Below are positions 49,670 through 58,876 of a stretch of 64,000 bases of DNA, piece after piece. The notes under the pieces are model-generated. The model had not been told where the DNA came from. It did no database searches and saw only the letters and a list, made by a program, of their open reading frames with translations. Location: NCBI GenBank assembly GCA_028687585.1, contig JAQTZV010000012.1, forward strand, positions 87,745 to 151,744, in the 5' to 3' direction. A program made the position numbers and the translations under genes. Position 1 is the first letter of the stretch; each line of letters opens with the position of its first letter. This DNA is from Desulfuromonadaceae bacterium. GTDB taxonomy: Bacteria; Desulfobacterota; Desulfuromonadia; Geobacterales; Pseudopelobacteraceae.

Positions 49670-50889
49670 ACATCGGAAGATACCAGATAATAGATGAAAT
49701 AGGTAGGGGGGCAATGGGTGTTGTATTTAAGGCCCATGACCCAAACCTCGATATCATCCTTGCGCTAAAAGTACTCAAAAAGGAGCGGCTTACAAACGAA
49801 CCTTTCGTTCGTAGGTTTATGGCCGAGGCGCGAGCGCTTGGTCGCCTCGATCACCCGGAAATTGTCCGGGTCTTCAATGTCGACAAGGATGGAGATGATG
49901 TCTATATTGCCATGGAATTCATTCAGGGCGAGCCGATATCCTCGTTGATGAAAAAGCAGCCGTACGCCCCTGATGCGATCGTTGATTTTGGTTCGAGAAT
50001 GGCGGAAGCGCTACACTATGCACACAAAAAGGGGATCATCCACCGCGATGTAAAACCAAGCAATATTTTGTGCACTACTGAGGGAAAACTCAAGATCACC
50101 GATTTCGGGATTGCCCATATTGAAGACCCGTCCGGTGTTGAAGAGACGCAGGCGGGCGAAATTCTCGGTACTCCGGCCTACATGTCACCAGAGCAGGTTC
50201 TTGGACGACCGATCGATGGGAGATCTGACCTGTTTTCCCTCGGAATTATCCTGTACGAAATGGCAACAGGTTCGCGCCCGTTCCAGGGACAGGGAATGAA
50301 CGCTATCTTCAATGCCATCACCAACGATGTTCCGCCTCCGATTCACACCATTAGCCAGACAATTCCCCGATCACTCTCCGATATTATTATGAAATGCCTC
50401 AGCAAATCTCCGGAAGCGCGTCACGCCGACGGCAGGGAACTTGCTGCTGCTTTGCGTTCATCTGTCGCAATATGCGGCCCAGTTGTTACTGGCATAACGG
50501 TTTCAAAAGAAAAATCCGGAAAGTACATCTCGGTGTTGATCATTGCCGGATTAATTGTTGCGATAGCTATTGTTGCCTTTTTGCTTCTCGGGCGCTCTTC
50601 ACCACTACCCGAATCAGCCGCAGTGACAGGAGTTCAGCCACCGACGACGCAGCCGAGTGATGTTGTACAGAAATCTTCCCGCTTGAAAGCGGAAAGCACT
50701 CCATCCGGCGCGACAATCTACGTAGATGGCGTACAGGTGGGATTTACTCCCAATAGTGTGTCTCTTGAACCGGGCAAACACGAATTGATTATCAGTCTCC
50801 CCAATTACGACAAGTGGGAAGCGCAGGTTGAATTTGAAAATGGGACAGAAACTCCGGTTTCTGTGACACTTACACCAGCAGGTAAATAA
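49666..50889 (+). CDS. Ser/Thr protein kinase with TM and PEGA domain
   Basis: IGRGAMGVVFKAHDP...HRDVKPSNIL...DFGIAHI...TPAYMSPEQV; C-term STPSGATIYVDGVQVGFTPNSVSLEPGKHELII. Confidence 0.93.
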   Translation: MNIGRYQIIDEIGRGAMGVVFKAHDPNLDIILALKVLKKERLTNEPFVRRFMAEARALGRLDHPEIVRVFNVDKDGDDVYIAMEFIQGEPISSLMKKQPYAPDAIVDFGSRMAEALHYAHKKGIIHRDVKPSNILCTTEGKLKITDFGIAHIEDPSGVEETQAGEILGTPAYMSPEQVLGRPIDGRSDLFSLGIILYEMATGSRPFQGQGMNAIFNAITNDVPPPIHTISQTIPRSLSDIIMKCLSKSPEARHADGRELAAALRSSVAICGPVVTGITVSKEKSGKYISVLIIAGLIVAIAIVAFLLLGRSSPLPESAAVTGVQPPTTQPSDVVQKSSRLKAESTPSGATIYVDGVQVGFTPNSVSLEPGKHELIISLPNYDKWEAQVEFENGTETPVSVTLTPAGK

Positions 50890-50904
50890 TATGGGGGCTC
50901 AGTT

Positions 50905-52842
50905 ATGAATAAAAACATCTTTTTTATGATAGCGGTATTGACCATCTGCATGCTTGCACCTTCCACCGGAAGTGCCGAAGTAACCATTGGAGCGATTGCG
51001 CCGGGATTCGATCTGAAAGACGTTAATGGTACGTCGCACTCCCTTTCCCAGATGAAAAATTCGCCTCTGACGATGATCTATTTCTTCGATGTCGAATCAA
51101 GATCGAGCCAGGAAGGGCTCCTCAGCATCAACCAACTTGTGACATCAAGCAAGTTCGACATCAAAGTGCTCGCAATAACCGGATCTCCACGGGATAAGGT
51201 TAGCCAGTTCGTGAAGAGCAACAAGCTTTTGTTCCCTGCGCTGCTTGATTCCGGTCAGGTCAGGAGCGAGTACAAAGCCCGGCAGATTCTGCCGGTCATC
51301 TGCACCCTGGGGCCTGGGTTGAAGGTGCTTGACATTTTTCAGGGAGGTGGCAAGACGACCGAGAAAATGTTGTCGAGACTCGCAGAGCGGGAGCTTCAGA
51401 GGAAAAACAGTGTCATGGCAAAGGCGATCAGCAGGGAGGTAACAAAAAAGAACCCGAAGAACCTTGATGCACGGAAGGTCACTGCAGCAGTCTCCACGAG
51501 AAATGGTGACCTGAAAGCGGCTGAGGCCGAGTGCCGGAGCATCCTGAGTGATGGTGCGGAGGGAGAGGTGCAGGGCAAGGAATGTCTGGCGCAGGTATAC
51601 CTGAAGAAAGGGAAGTTTGACGACGCTCTGAAACTGGCACTGGAGGTGGAGAAGGCGGCTCCGGAACGTTCATTTGTGCATGTCATCAAGGGTGATGCTC
51701 TGTATGCCAAGAACAGAAAGAGTGAGGCTAAGGCGGAGTATGAGAAGGCAACGAAGAAAAAGTCTTCTGCGCCGTACCAGGAGGCTGTTGCTTATAACCG
51801 TCTTGGCAGACTTAACGATGCAGCCGGAAAGAAGAAAGAGGCCCGGGAGATGTTTGATAAGGCGGTGACTATTGACCCCTATTATGTCGAGGTTACAACA
51901 AACAAAGGGTTGAGCTTCGAATCGGAGGGAAAGTGGGACCAGGCTCTGCAGGCATACCGTCAGGCGCTGGAAATTGACAAGAATGATATCTATGCCGTTG
52001 CTCTGGCACGAAGGGCACAGGAGATGCTCGATCTGCAGAAGGATACGGCCCGTTCAAAAAGAATTGACCAGTTGGTAAAGGACCTCGCTGCACGCTTCAG
52101 GAACCAGAAAACCGACGCCATGAAGGAGGATGAATGGACTTCACGACCGATGGTCATGACATTCATCGACTTTGAGGAAAAGGGTGGGATAGTTGAGCGG
52201 AGCGGCATGTCTACGGTGTTCTCTACAGAATTGACCCGGTACCTCAATGCATCTGGAAGAGTCAAGGTTGTGGAGCGCGCACTTTTGGACCGTCTGCTTG
52301 GAGAGCTGAACATAGGGAGTTCGGAACTGGCTGACCCTGCCACTGCGTTGAAACTTGGGAAGATCCTGGCTGCAAAGCTGATCGTTACCGGTTCAATGAT
52401 TCATCAGCCACAATCTACGACAATTTCGTTCAGGCTGATCGATACCGAGACTTCGGACATCCCTCAGACGACCATCAAACAGATTGGCCCCACATCGGTA
52501 TTCGACCAGGAGCTTTTCCAGTTCAACCGGGACATTCTGAAAACAGTGATCAACAAGTACCCGCTGCGAGGCTATATCGTCAAGAGTTCCGACAATGAAG
52601 CGGTCATAAATCTCGGTGCCAGCCAAGGAGTTGTGCCTGGAACCTCTTTCGATCTTCTGGAGGAGACGAAGCCTATCGAATTCAAGGGGAAAACGCTGCG
52701 ATCAGCACCAAAAGTCATCGGTCGGTTGGAGGTGGTGCGGGTAGAGACTGATCTGGCGTACGTCAAACCGGTCAGCAAAGAGACGCGACTCACTCCTGAA
52801 TCCAGGATCCAGGAACGTCTTGTCGAAACAACTGGTCGTTGA
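50905..52842 (+). CDS. Redoxin-TPR-CsgG-like multidomain protein
   Basis: APGFDLKDVNGTSHSLSQMKNSPLTMIYFFD (redoxin-like); TPR; KVVERALLDRLLGELNIGSSELADPATALKLGKILAAKLIVTGSM (CsgG-like). Confidence 0.82.
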   Translation: MNKNIFFMIAVLTICMLAPSTGSAEVTIGAIAPGFDLKDVNGTSHSLSQMKNSPLTMIYFFDVESRSSQEGLLSINQLVTSSKFDIKVLAITGSPRDKVSQFVKSNKLLFPALLDSGQVRSEYKARQILPVICTLGPGLKVLDIFQGGGKTTEKMLSRLAERELQRKNSVMAKAISREVTKKNPKNLDARKVTAAVSTRNGDLKAAEAECRSILSDGAEGEVQGKECLAQVYLKKGKFDDALKLALEVEKAAPERSFVHVIKGDALYAKNRKSEAKAEYEKATKKKSSAPYQEAVAYNRLGRLNDAAGKKKEAREMFDKAVTIDPYYVEVTTNKGLSFESEGKWDQALQAYRQALEIDKNDIYAVALARRAQEMLDLQKDTARSKRIDQLVKDLAARFRNQKTDAMKEDEWTSRPMVMTFIDFEEKGGIVERSGMSTVFSTELTRYLNASGRVKVVERALLDRLLGELNIGSSELADPATALKLGKILAAKLIVTGSMIHQPQSTTISFRLIDTETSDIPQTTIKQIGPTSVFDQELFQFNRDILKTVINKYPLRGYIVKSSDNEAVINLGASQGVVPGTSFDLLEETKPIEFKGKTLRSAPKVIGRLEVVRVETDLAYVKPVSKETRLTPESRIQERLVETTGR

Positions 52843-52843
52843 C

Positions 52844-53326
52844 ATGCGTCTGTCTCCGCTGATACTGTTCTTCATTGTCACGCTTCTGTTTGCAGGGTGT
52901 TCAAGCATAACGCCCCGCAGCAGCGGCCCACCCGGAGTTGCCGTCTGGGAACTGGAGGATCTCACCGCAGAGGGACAGCTTGCCCATGTAGGAGAGCTTC
53001 TGGCGGCGCAGATAACGGATACTCTCGGCAAGCAGGGCAAATACGTCGTTGTGGAGCGATCAAGGCTCATCAGGATACTCGAAGAGCAGCAGTTGTCAGC
53101 CTCATCACTTGCTGATCGCCAGACGCAGCTGAGACTGGGTGAATTGATCGGCGCCCGGTTCATGGTATTTGGAGGCTATCAGATGCTTGGTGATAAGGTG
53201 AGGATCGACATTCGCCTAGTTGACGTTGAGACTGGAAGAATCAGCAAGGCTGTCAAGAAGGTAGTTACCTCCACAGATATGCAGACCCTGCTTGATGCTG
53301 CACAATCTGCGGCAACAGAGCTGTAA
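52844..53326 (+). CDS. CsgG-like lipoprotein
   Basis: LLFAGC lipobox; YVVVERSRLIRILEEQQLSASSLADRQTQLRLGELIGARFMVFGGYQ. Confidence 0.82.
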   Translation: MRLSPLILFFIVTLLFAGCSSITPRSSGPPGVAVWELEDLTAEGQLAHVGELLAAQITDTLGKQGKYVVVERSRLIRILEEQQLSASSLADRQTQLRLGELIGARFMVFGGYQMLGDKVRIDIRLVDVETGRISKAVKKVVTSTDMQTLLDAAQSAATEL

Positions 53327-53572
53327 CCTCCGCTTTCATGCGGATACTTTACACATTGGTTCCTGCTGCAATCACTCTGGTTGTTGCAACTCTTGCAGAT
53401 ATTGGCGATGACCTATCTAGTCCCTCCGGCGTCGGTTGATGAGGTTTTTGCCGCCTGTGAAGCTGTGATGTTCAGGGTAAAGGGAAGCGGCAAAAATGCG
53501 ATCCGTCACGAATCAGCCGCTGACCGTAAGTGACATGAAGCTCGGAGCGTGATGAGTGTATCTGTTTGAATG

Positions 53573-54985
53573 CTAATCGGGTCTAGCGACTGCCTGTAAT
53601 TTAAACAAGAGAGGATACTCCATTGTCTCTTCCAAAGTGATCACTTTTTCTATTTCACGGTATCCTGATAGCATTATCACGAGCCGGTGTTTCCCTATAG
53701 GCAACATAAGAGTCAAGGGTGTTTTACCTTTGAAAGTCCCATCAACAGAGACACTCGCTCCTTGTGGAGCTGTCCTCATCATGAGAGCGACCAATGCAGG
53801 CACTGGCTGCAATTTCAAAGGCAGTGACCTCTCCTTTATGGTTTTTTTTCCCTGGACCTGTTTTGAACGAGGTTGTGCCATATGGGTTGTAGGAGAAGAA
53901 AGTTTTTGCACCTGCTCAAGCGGATTTTGAACGGGTTTATTAGTTTCTGAAGTAACTCTATCAGGCTGTGCCACCGGGTCAATCCGTTTAGTTCCTAGTG
54001 GCATAGCATCTTTTGTGGTATCAGCATAGTGAGATAAGGGTGTTCTGTTCTGGTAATAAAATAAAACCCCACAGGCAACCGTTGTCACAGTCACTGCAGC
54101 AATGGTTAGGGATAGAAATTTGGATTTCTTCGGTTTTGCGGCATCTGATATTTGTGTGGCAAACAGAGGCGATTCTTTGAGGCAATTCTTTAAAGCTTCT
54201 GCAAGCTCTTTCCCGGTCTGAAACCTTTTTTCAGGCTCTTTCTGCAAAGCCTTCATTATAATCCAGGATAACTCTTGAGGAACCGGGGACATTGCAACAA
54301 AAGGATCTTTGGGGGTTACATTGATAATTTCATTAAAGACTGTTGCCAGATTCTTACCCTTAGCTCCGAACGGCCTAATCCCTGTACTTAATTCATAGAG
54401 AATGGCACCAAGTGAAAAGATGTCACAACGCCCGTCAACCGGCTTGCCCATAACCTGTTCCGGGGACATGTATGCCGGAGTGCCCATAATCTCCCCTGCT
54501 TTAGTTTGCAAGGTTGCCGAGGCATCATCAATATGAGCAATACCGAAATCGGTAATTTTTATTTTTCCGTTTGTTTGTACTACAATATTGCTAGGCTTGA
54601 TATCACGATGAACAACTCCTTTTTGATGAGCATAATTAAGGGTTTCTGCGATCTGAATGCCAAAAGCCACAACTTCAGACGAATTCAGAGATTTTTCCTT
54701 TAAGATTTCATCAAGAGATTTACCAATAATGAATTCCATAGCAATATAGACGCTTCCCTGTTCCTCTCCAACATCATAAATTATCACAATATGAGGATGA
54801 GACAACCGTCCAACTACTTTCGCCTCTTTCATGAACCTTTTGACGCTGGTCTCAGAATCCATACGATCCTGGCGTAAAACCTTCACAGCAACTATACGGT
54901 CAATGTTTGGATCACGAGCTTCATAAACCACACCCATTGATCCACGTCCAACCTCTTTGATTACCTGATATCTGCCGTAGTTCAA
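53573..54985 (-). CDS. Ser/Thr protein kinase with TM and PEGA domain
   Basis: VGRGSMGVVYEARDPNIDRIVAVKVL...HRDIKPSNIVV...TPAYMSPEQV; C-term TAPQGASVSVDGTFKGKTPLTLMLPIGKHRLVI. Confidence 0.93.
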   Translation of the reverse strand: MNYGRYQVIKEVGRGSMGVVYEARDPNIDRIVAVKVLRQDRMDSETSVKRFMKEAKVVGRLSHPHIVIIYDVGEEQGSVYIAMEFIIGKSLDEILKEKSLNSSEVVAFGIQIAETLNYAHQKGVVHRDIKPSNIVVQTNGKIKITDFGIAHIDDASATLQTKAGEIMGTPAYMSPEQVMGKPVDGRCDIFSLGAILYELSTGIRPFGAKGKNLATVFNEIINVTPKDPFVAMSPVPQELSWIIMKALQKEPEKRFQTGKELAEALKNCLKESPLFATQISDAAKPKKSKFLSLTIAAVTVTTVACGVLFYYQNRTPLSHYADTTKDAMPLGTKRIDPVAQPDRVTSETNKPVQNPLEQVQKLSSPTTHMAQPRSKQVQGKKTIKERSLPLKLQPVPALVALMMRTAPQGASVSVDGTFKGKTPLTLMLPIGKHRLVIMLSGYREIEKVITLEETMEYPLLFKLQAVARPD

Positions 54986-55014
54986 ACTTCACCTTGTTCT
55001 CATTTTTTTACAAA

Positions 55015-56226
55015 CTATTTCCCCACACACTGACTAAACTTAAACTCAACACGTCGATCAATTTCATCGGTTATATCATCTTTGCCGGTCCCAACAAGGT
55101 TTTCATGAAAGCCTTTCCCACTTGTCTCTGATTTATGGGTGATGTCCTGCATATAGGGAGCCATCTGTTTTTGAATCCACAGAGCCCGTTGTAGAGATAA
55201 CCTGGTATTGTATGCATCTCCGCCACTCCTGCTGCTATGGCCAATAATGCCGACTCTGCACTCAGGAATTGATGCAACAAATTTTGCAATCTGTTTCACA
55301 TAAATATTATAGAGATTAGCCTTATTCTCTACAGGGTTTATTGAGTTGGCGTTAAAAGTTATTTTACTGGCTATCTCACTGGTTTCGGTAATACTGACCC
55401 TTATCAAGTTTCCATAGACGCTTTCTGCATCCCCCCACTGTCCCTGCTTGACAAGAATGGTAAATTGGCCATTCAACACCTCCAGTTGCTGCTCGTTCTG
55501 ACTGCTTGCCGCCTGATTATAGTAAGATAGAGATTTTTTGTACTCTTTCTGCTCATAAAGTTTGTCACCCTTAACCTGCATTGACTTTATTGCCAATCTA
55601 TCGTGATACTCTTTATTTACAGTTTCATCAGGCATCTTTTTCACTGAAGAAGTATGCTGCTCGTAGTTTATGCCTTTTAGATATACTGGACTATCCTTAT
55701 AAATATCCATTGGCGTTGTATCAAAATTGTTGACATAAACAGAAGCTGAAGCAAGTACCTTTCCGGAAATTTTTTCAAAGACGGTGGCATAGACTTTATA
55801 GGCTTTACCTCCCCCTTCTTGCTTCTCATCAAGAGTGACCATGCCGTTAAGTACGTATTCCGAGATCTCGAGTTTATCCGGTTCCATCTCACCGGAGATC
55901 TCGAAGCGCCTGGTAATTTCCTGAGTCATGATACTGGCGATGTTTGAATTAATTTTAACAGGATAGCCGGATTCAACATCGATAAATGGGTCTATCACGA
56001 TTTTTTTCAACTGTTTTTGATTCGTAACAGGGTTGACAACAATCTTGTTCAACATATTGCCAATGCTTGATTTTTCAAGCTGTTCAGCAAGATTGACCGC
56101 AAGAGCTTTAATCCCTTCTTCAAAATCCATAGTCCGGGTCGGTATAGGCTTGGTATGTGCGCACGAAAAAAGAAGTAAACAAGGAATTATCAAAAGCAGC
56201 AACCGATTGCGAATAAATGTATTCAA
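55015..56226 (-). CDS. Lipoprotein with OmpA-like C-terminal domain
   Basis: LLFSC lipobox; VGIIGHSSRSGGDAYNTRLSLQRALWIQKQM...DEIDRRVEFKF. Confidence 0.85.
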   Translation of the reverse strand: MNTFIRNRLLLLIIPCLLLFSCAHTKPIPTRTMDFEEGIKALAVNLAEQLEKSSIGNMLNKIVVNPVTNQKQLKKIVIDPFIDVESGYPVKINSNIASIMTQEITRRFEISGEMEPDKLEISEYVLNGMVTLDEKQEGGGKAYKVYATVFEKISGKVLASASVYVNNFDTTPMDIYKDSPVYLKGINYEQHTSSVKKMPDETVNKEYHDRLAIKSMQVKGDKLYEQKEYKKSLSYYNQAASSQNEQQLEVLNGQFTILVKQGQWGDAESVYGNLIRVSITETSEIASKITFNANSINPVENKANLYNIYVKQIAKFVASIPECRVGIIGHSSRSGGDAYNTRLSLQRALWIQKQMAPYMQDITHKSETSGKGFHENLVGTGKDDITDEIDRRVEFKFSQCVGK

Positions 56227-56278
56227 GGTGACAAATCTCCTTTTGATAAAGTTATGATCATTACTGTCTATTAAGCGA

Positions 56279-56405
56279 CCACGAAATAGTTGGAACAGGC
56301 TGTAGTTGTCAGGATGGAACTATCTTTAATGCCATCACCAACGAAGTCCCATCCCCGATTCATACCATCAATAAACCAATACTACGGCCACCCTCCTATG
56401 TCATC
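56279..56405 (+). pseudogene. Decayed Ser/Thr kinase fragment
   Basis: TIFNAITNEVPSPIHTINKPILRPPSYVIMK matches AIFNAITNDVPPPIHTISQTIPRSLSDIIMK of the 49666-50889 kinase. Confidence 0.8.
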
Positions 56406-56708
56406 ATGAAGCAGAGAGATATTGACCAGTCCTTCCCGGCTTGACTGGGAATCGAAATCAAAAAAATAGAGCATCGTAATGTGCGTCCCCTTTCCTGTGG
56501 CAAGGGAATGTGTTTTGCCCTGCGTGTCCTTCAAAGAAAACGGGGGGGCGGTTGCGCCGATTTTTACAGCGGCGTGAAGGGATGACGCCGAAAAGACCGC
56601 GACCAAAAAAAACAGAACAAGGCAACTATAGGCTACAAATTTCTGGAGAGGATTTAAACGTTCAAACATTGCATCTTCCTTTATACAAACAACACATAAA
56701 CCGGTCAT
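56382..56708 (-). pseudogene. Truncated redoxin-like paralogue of the 50905-52842 N-terminus
   Basis: VKIGATAPPFSLKDTQGKTHSLATGKGTHITMLYFFDFDSQSSREGLVNI vs VTIGAIAPGFDLKDVNGTSHSLSQMKNSPLTMIYFFDVESRSSQEGLLSI; runs into the antisense of the kinase fragment. Confidence 0.75.
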
Positions 56709-58267
56709 TTAGGCCTTTTTGGCGACGACGGAGGGAGTAACACTGGCTGTGCCTGTCCGGATGGCGCAGGAATATTCGGACAGACAACGTCTGCGCCGAA
56801 CAGTTTTGGATTTTCACAAATTACCGCTGCAGAAAAAATGAGGAACACATAGTCATAGGTCTCTTTCGGAATATCTTTTCGGGCCAGCAGTTTCCAAAAA
56901 TTGCGCTCACGGGGATTTTCCGGCATCCTGCCGATCATCTTGCGGACATTGCCGTCGCCCCAATTGTAGGACGCCATGGCAAGAAGTCCTGATGCTTGCG
57001 CATCGCTGTTGTTAAGATCCTTCAGGTATCTGGCAGCCGCCACAGTGGCCTTCCGATAATCAAAGCGTTCGTCAAAGGGGTCGTACACCGGCTGCTCGAA
57101 CATTGGTCCGATGCGGAGTCCGTAATCGTTCGCAGTCAGAGAAATGAACTGCCACATACCTTTTGCGTGTCCATATCTGGTTGGTGGCCCTACCGCCCGT
57201 TCATCAAAATTACTCTCCTGCATGGCAAGAAAGAAATACTGATGGGGCAGGTTATTGTCCTTAAGCAGCTGTGTTATCAGCGGAGTGTAGCCTTTTTCAT
57301 TAGCCCTCTTCAGTGCCGTCTGAAGTCTGTCGGTTGACTTCCAGATAGAAATATAGCGTTTCACCTCAGCCACAAAGTCTTTGGGCATAGTAAGCTCGCA
57401 CTCTCCGAAAACCCTGGCAATCCGCATGATAATGCGATCTTCGTCCGAAAGTTTAGCGTAAATGCCCAACTCCTTAACAAAGGAATCGTACTCCTTTTCC
57501 ATACCTTTTGAATTGTTCCTTTTCGCCTTCAGTTCCGCCATTTGGGCCGGGTTGGTGTTTAAGAGAGCAATTTCTTCCAGTTTGCCGATCTGGACTTCCT
57601 GCTCCTTCATCATATAGAAGATGTTCTGCGCAGTGCCCCGCATCGTATCAAGTTTGTTCTTCTGAAACAGGATAACGCCACCCGACGCAACCAGCAGCAT
57701 AACTGCTACACCGATCAGCCAGAGGTACTTCTTCGATTTCTTTTTGTGGGCCTGTTTGATTGCCTGCCTGAACATCATCGTCTGTTCACTGGCATCTTCA
57801 GGTGCTTCATCCGAAAAATAGCGGTGCAGTTTTTGAGAATCGGGTTTCTGTTCAGTTTGGGGCTCCGTGACTTCAGGGATCTTTTTCGGATCGGAGTGAT
57901 GTAAAACGCGAACAGTCTCTCGCACCGGCTCTTCAAACCTTTCGATACGCAGAGAAATTACCGGCCCTCCTATGCCCAGTTCGATTGAACCTTTATCAGG
58001 CAGCAGCATCTCAGTGATTCGTTCTCCGTCAAGAAAGGTGCCATTGCCGCTCCCCAAATCCTTCAGCCACCACCCCTCTGCCGCAGGTTCAATCGAGACA
58101 TGGCGGCGACTTACAAAGTTTTCATTAATCTGCAGTTCGCACCCGTCAGCCCTGCCTATGGTGAAGGGCACAGAGAATCGCTTCTCCCCAGGAGTCGCAT
58201 CCCCCTTCATGACTGCGGCCACAATGGTGCTGCCGTTGTAACTGTTATTTGAGCTGGTTGCTGTCAT
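56705..58267 (-). CDS. FHA domain-TM-lytic transglycosylase (SLT) fusion
   Basis: FTIGRADGCELQINENFVSRRHVSIEP...DLGSGNGTFLDG (FHA); ESNFDERAVGPPTRYGHAKGMWQFISLTANDYGLRI (SLT). Confidence 0.88.
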   Translation of the reverse strand: MTATSSNNSYNGSTIVAAVMKGDATPGEKRFSVPFTIGRADGCELQINENFVSRRHVSIEPAAEGWWLKDLGSGNGTFLDGERITEMLLPDKGSIELGIGGPVISLRIERFEEPVRETVRVLHHSDPKKIPEVTEPQTEQKPDSQKLHRYFSDEAPEDASEQTMMFRQAIKQAHKKKSKKYLWLIGVAVMLLVASGGVILFQKNKLDTMRGTAQNIFYMMKEQEVQIGKLEEIALLNTNPAQMAELKAKRNNSKGMEKEYDSFVKELGIYAKLSDEDRIIMRIARVFGECELTMPKDFVAEVKRYISIWKSTDRLQTALKRANEKGYTPLITQLLKDNNLPHQYFFLAMQESNFDERAVGPPTRYGHAKGMWQFISLTANDYGLRIGPMFEQPVYDPFDERFDYRKATVAAARYLKDLNNSDAQASGLLAMASYNWGDGNVRKMIGRMPENPRERNFWKLLARKDIPKETYDYVFLIFSAAVICENPKLFGADVVCPNIPAPSGQAQPVLLPPSSPKRPK

Positions 58268-58396
58268 TTATCTTGCACTTTGTTAATACCATTAATCTGA
58301 CGTATCCCGGTTCAAACAAGAAGTTGTCAGCAATATACCAGGTTGAGACCCCTTTGATTGCGCAGCGTTTTTTTTCTTTGTCACATTTAAATGCCG

Positions 58397-58864
58397 TTAG
58401 TACTCGGAAAACCTGCCCCTCAACTGACTAAAACGATGGAAAATATCTTGAATGTGTGCGGGGTCGACAGGTGGAACAGAAATATCACTCCACAAAATTT
58501 TACCATTGCGATCAAAGATAATCCCCTGTCTGGGTGCGATGTCTGACCTGCCTTGGACAACTTTAGTGAACTTCATCGGTGTGCCATCCTCATAGAAGAA
58601 GTAACTGAAACGAACTGACCAAGATTCATGCCCAACACTAATTAAGGCAGCGATTAGGCTGTTTCCGCTATAATAAAGCTTGAATTCCGGCGGTTTACCC
58701 TCCGTGACGGCCACATCATTGATCTCTATAAAAGGTAACTCTCCACGTGAGATTTTCGCCTGTAGTATAGCTACATGCTTGTTCACCGTTTCTATAGGGT
58801 CTTGTTTCGCATGAGAAACAAACGAGAGAGATAAAAAAATAAAAATCAATAATATAGTTTTCAT
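58397..58864 (-). CDS. Hypothetical exported protein
   Basis: Signal peptide LLIFIFLSLSFVSHA; 155 aa. Confidence 0.55.
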   Translation of the reverse strand: MKTILLIFIFLSLSFVSHAKQDPIETVNKHVAILQAKISRGELPFIEINDVAVTEGKPPEFKLYYSGNSLIAALISVGHESWSVRFSYFFYEDGTPMKFTKVVQGRSDIAPRQGIIFDRNGKILWSDISVPPVDPAHIQDIFHRFSQLRGRFSEY

Positions 58865-58876
58865 GTGATGTTTGAT

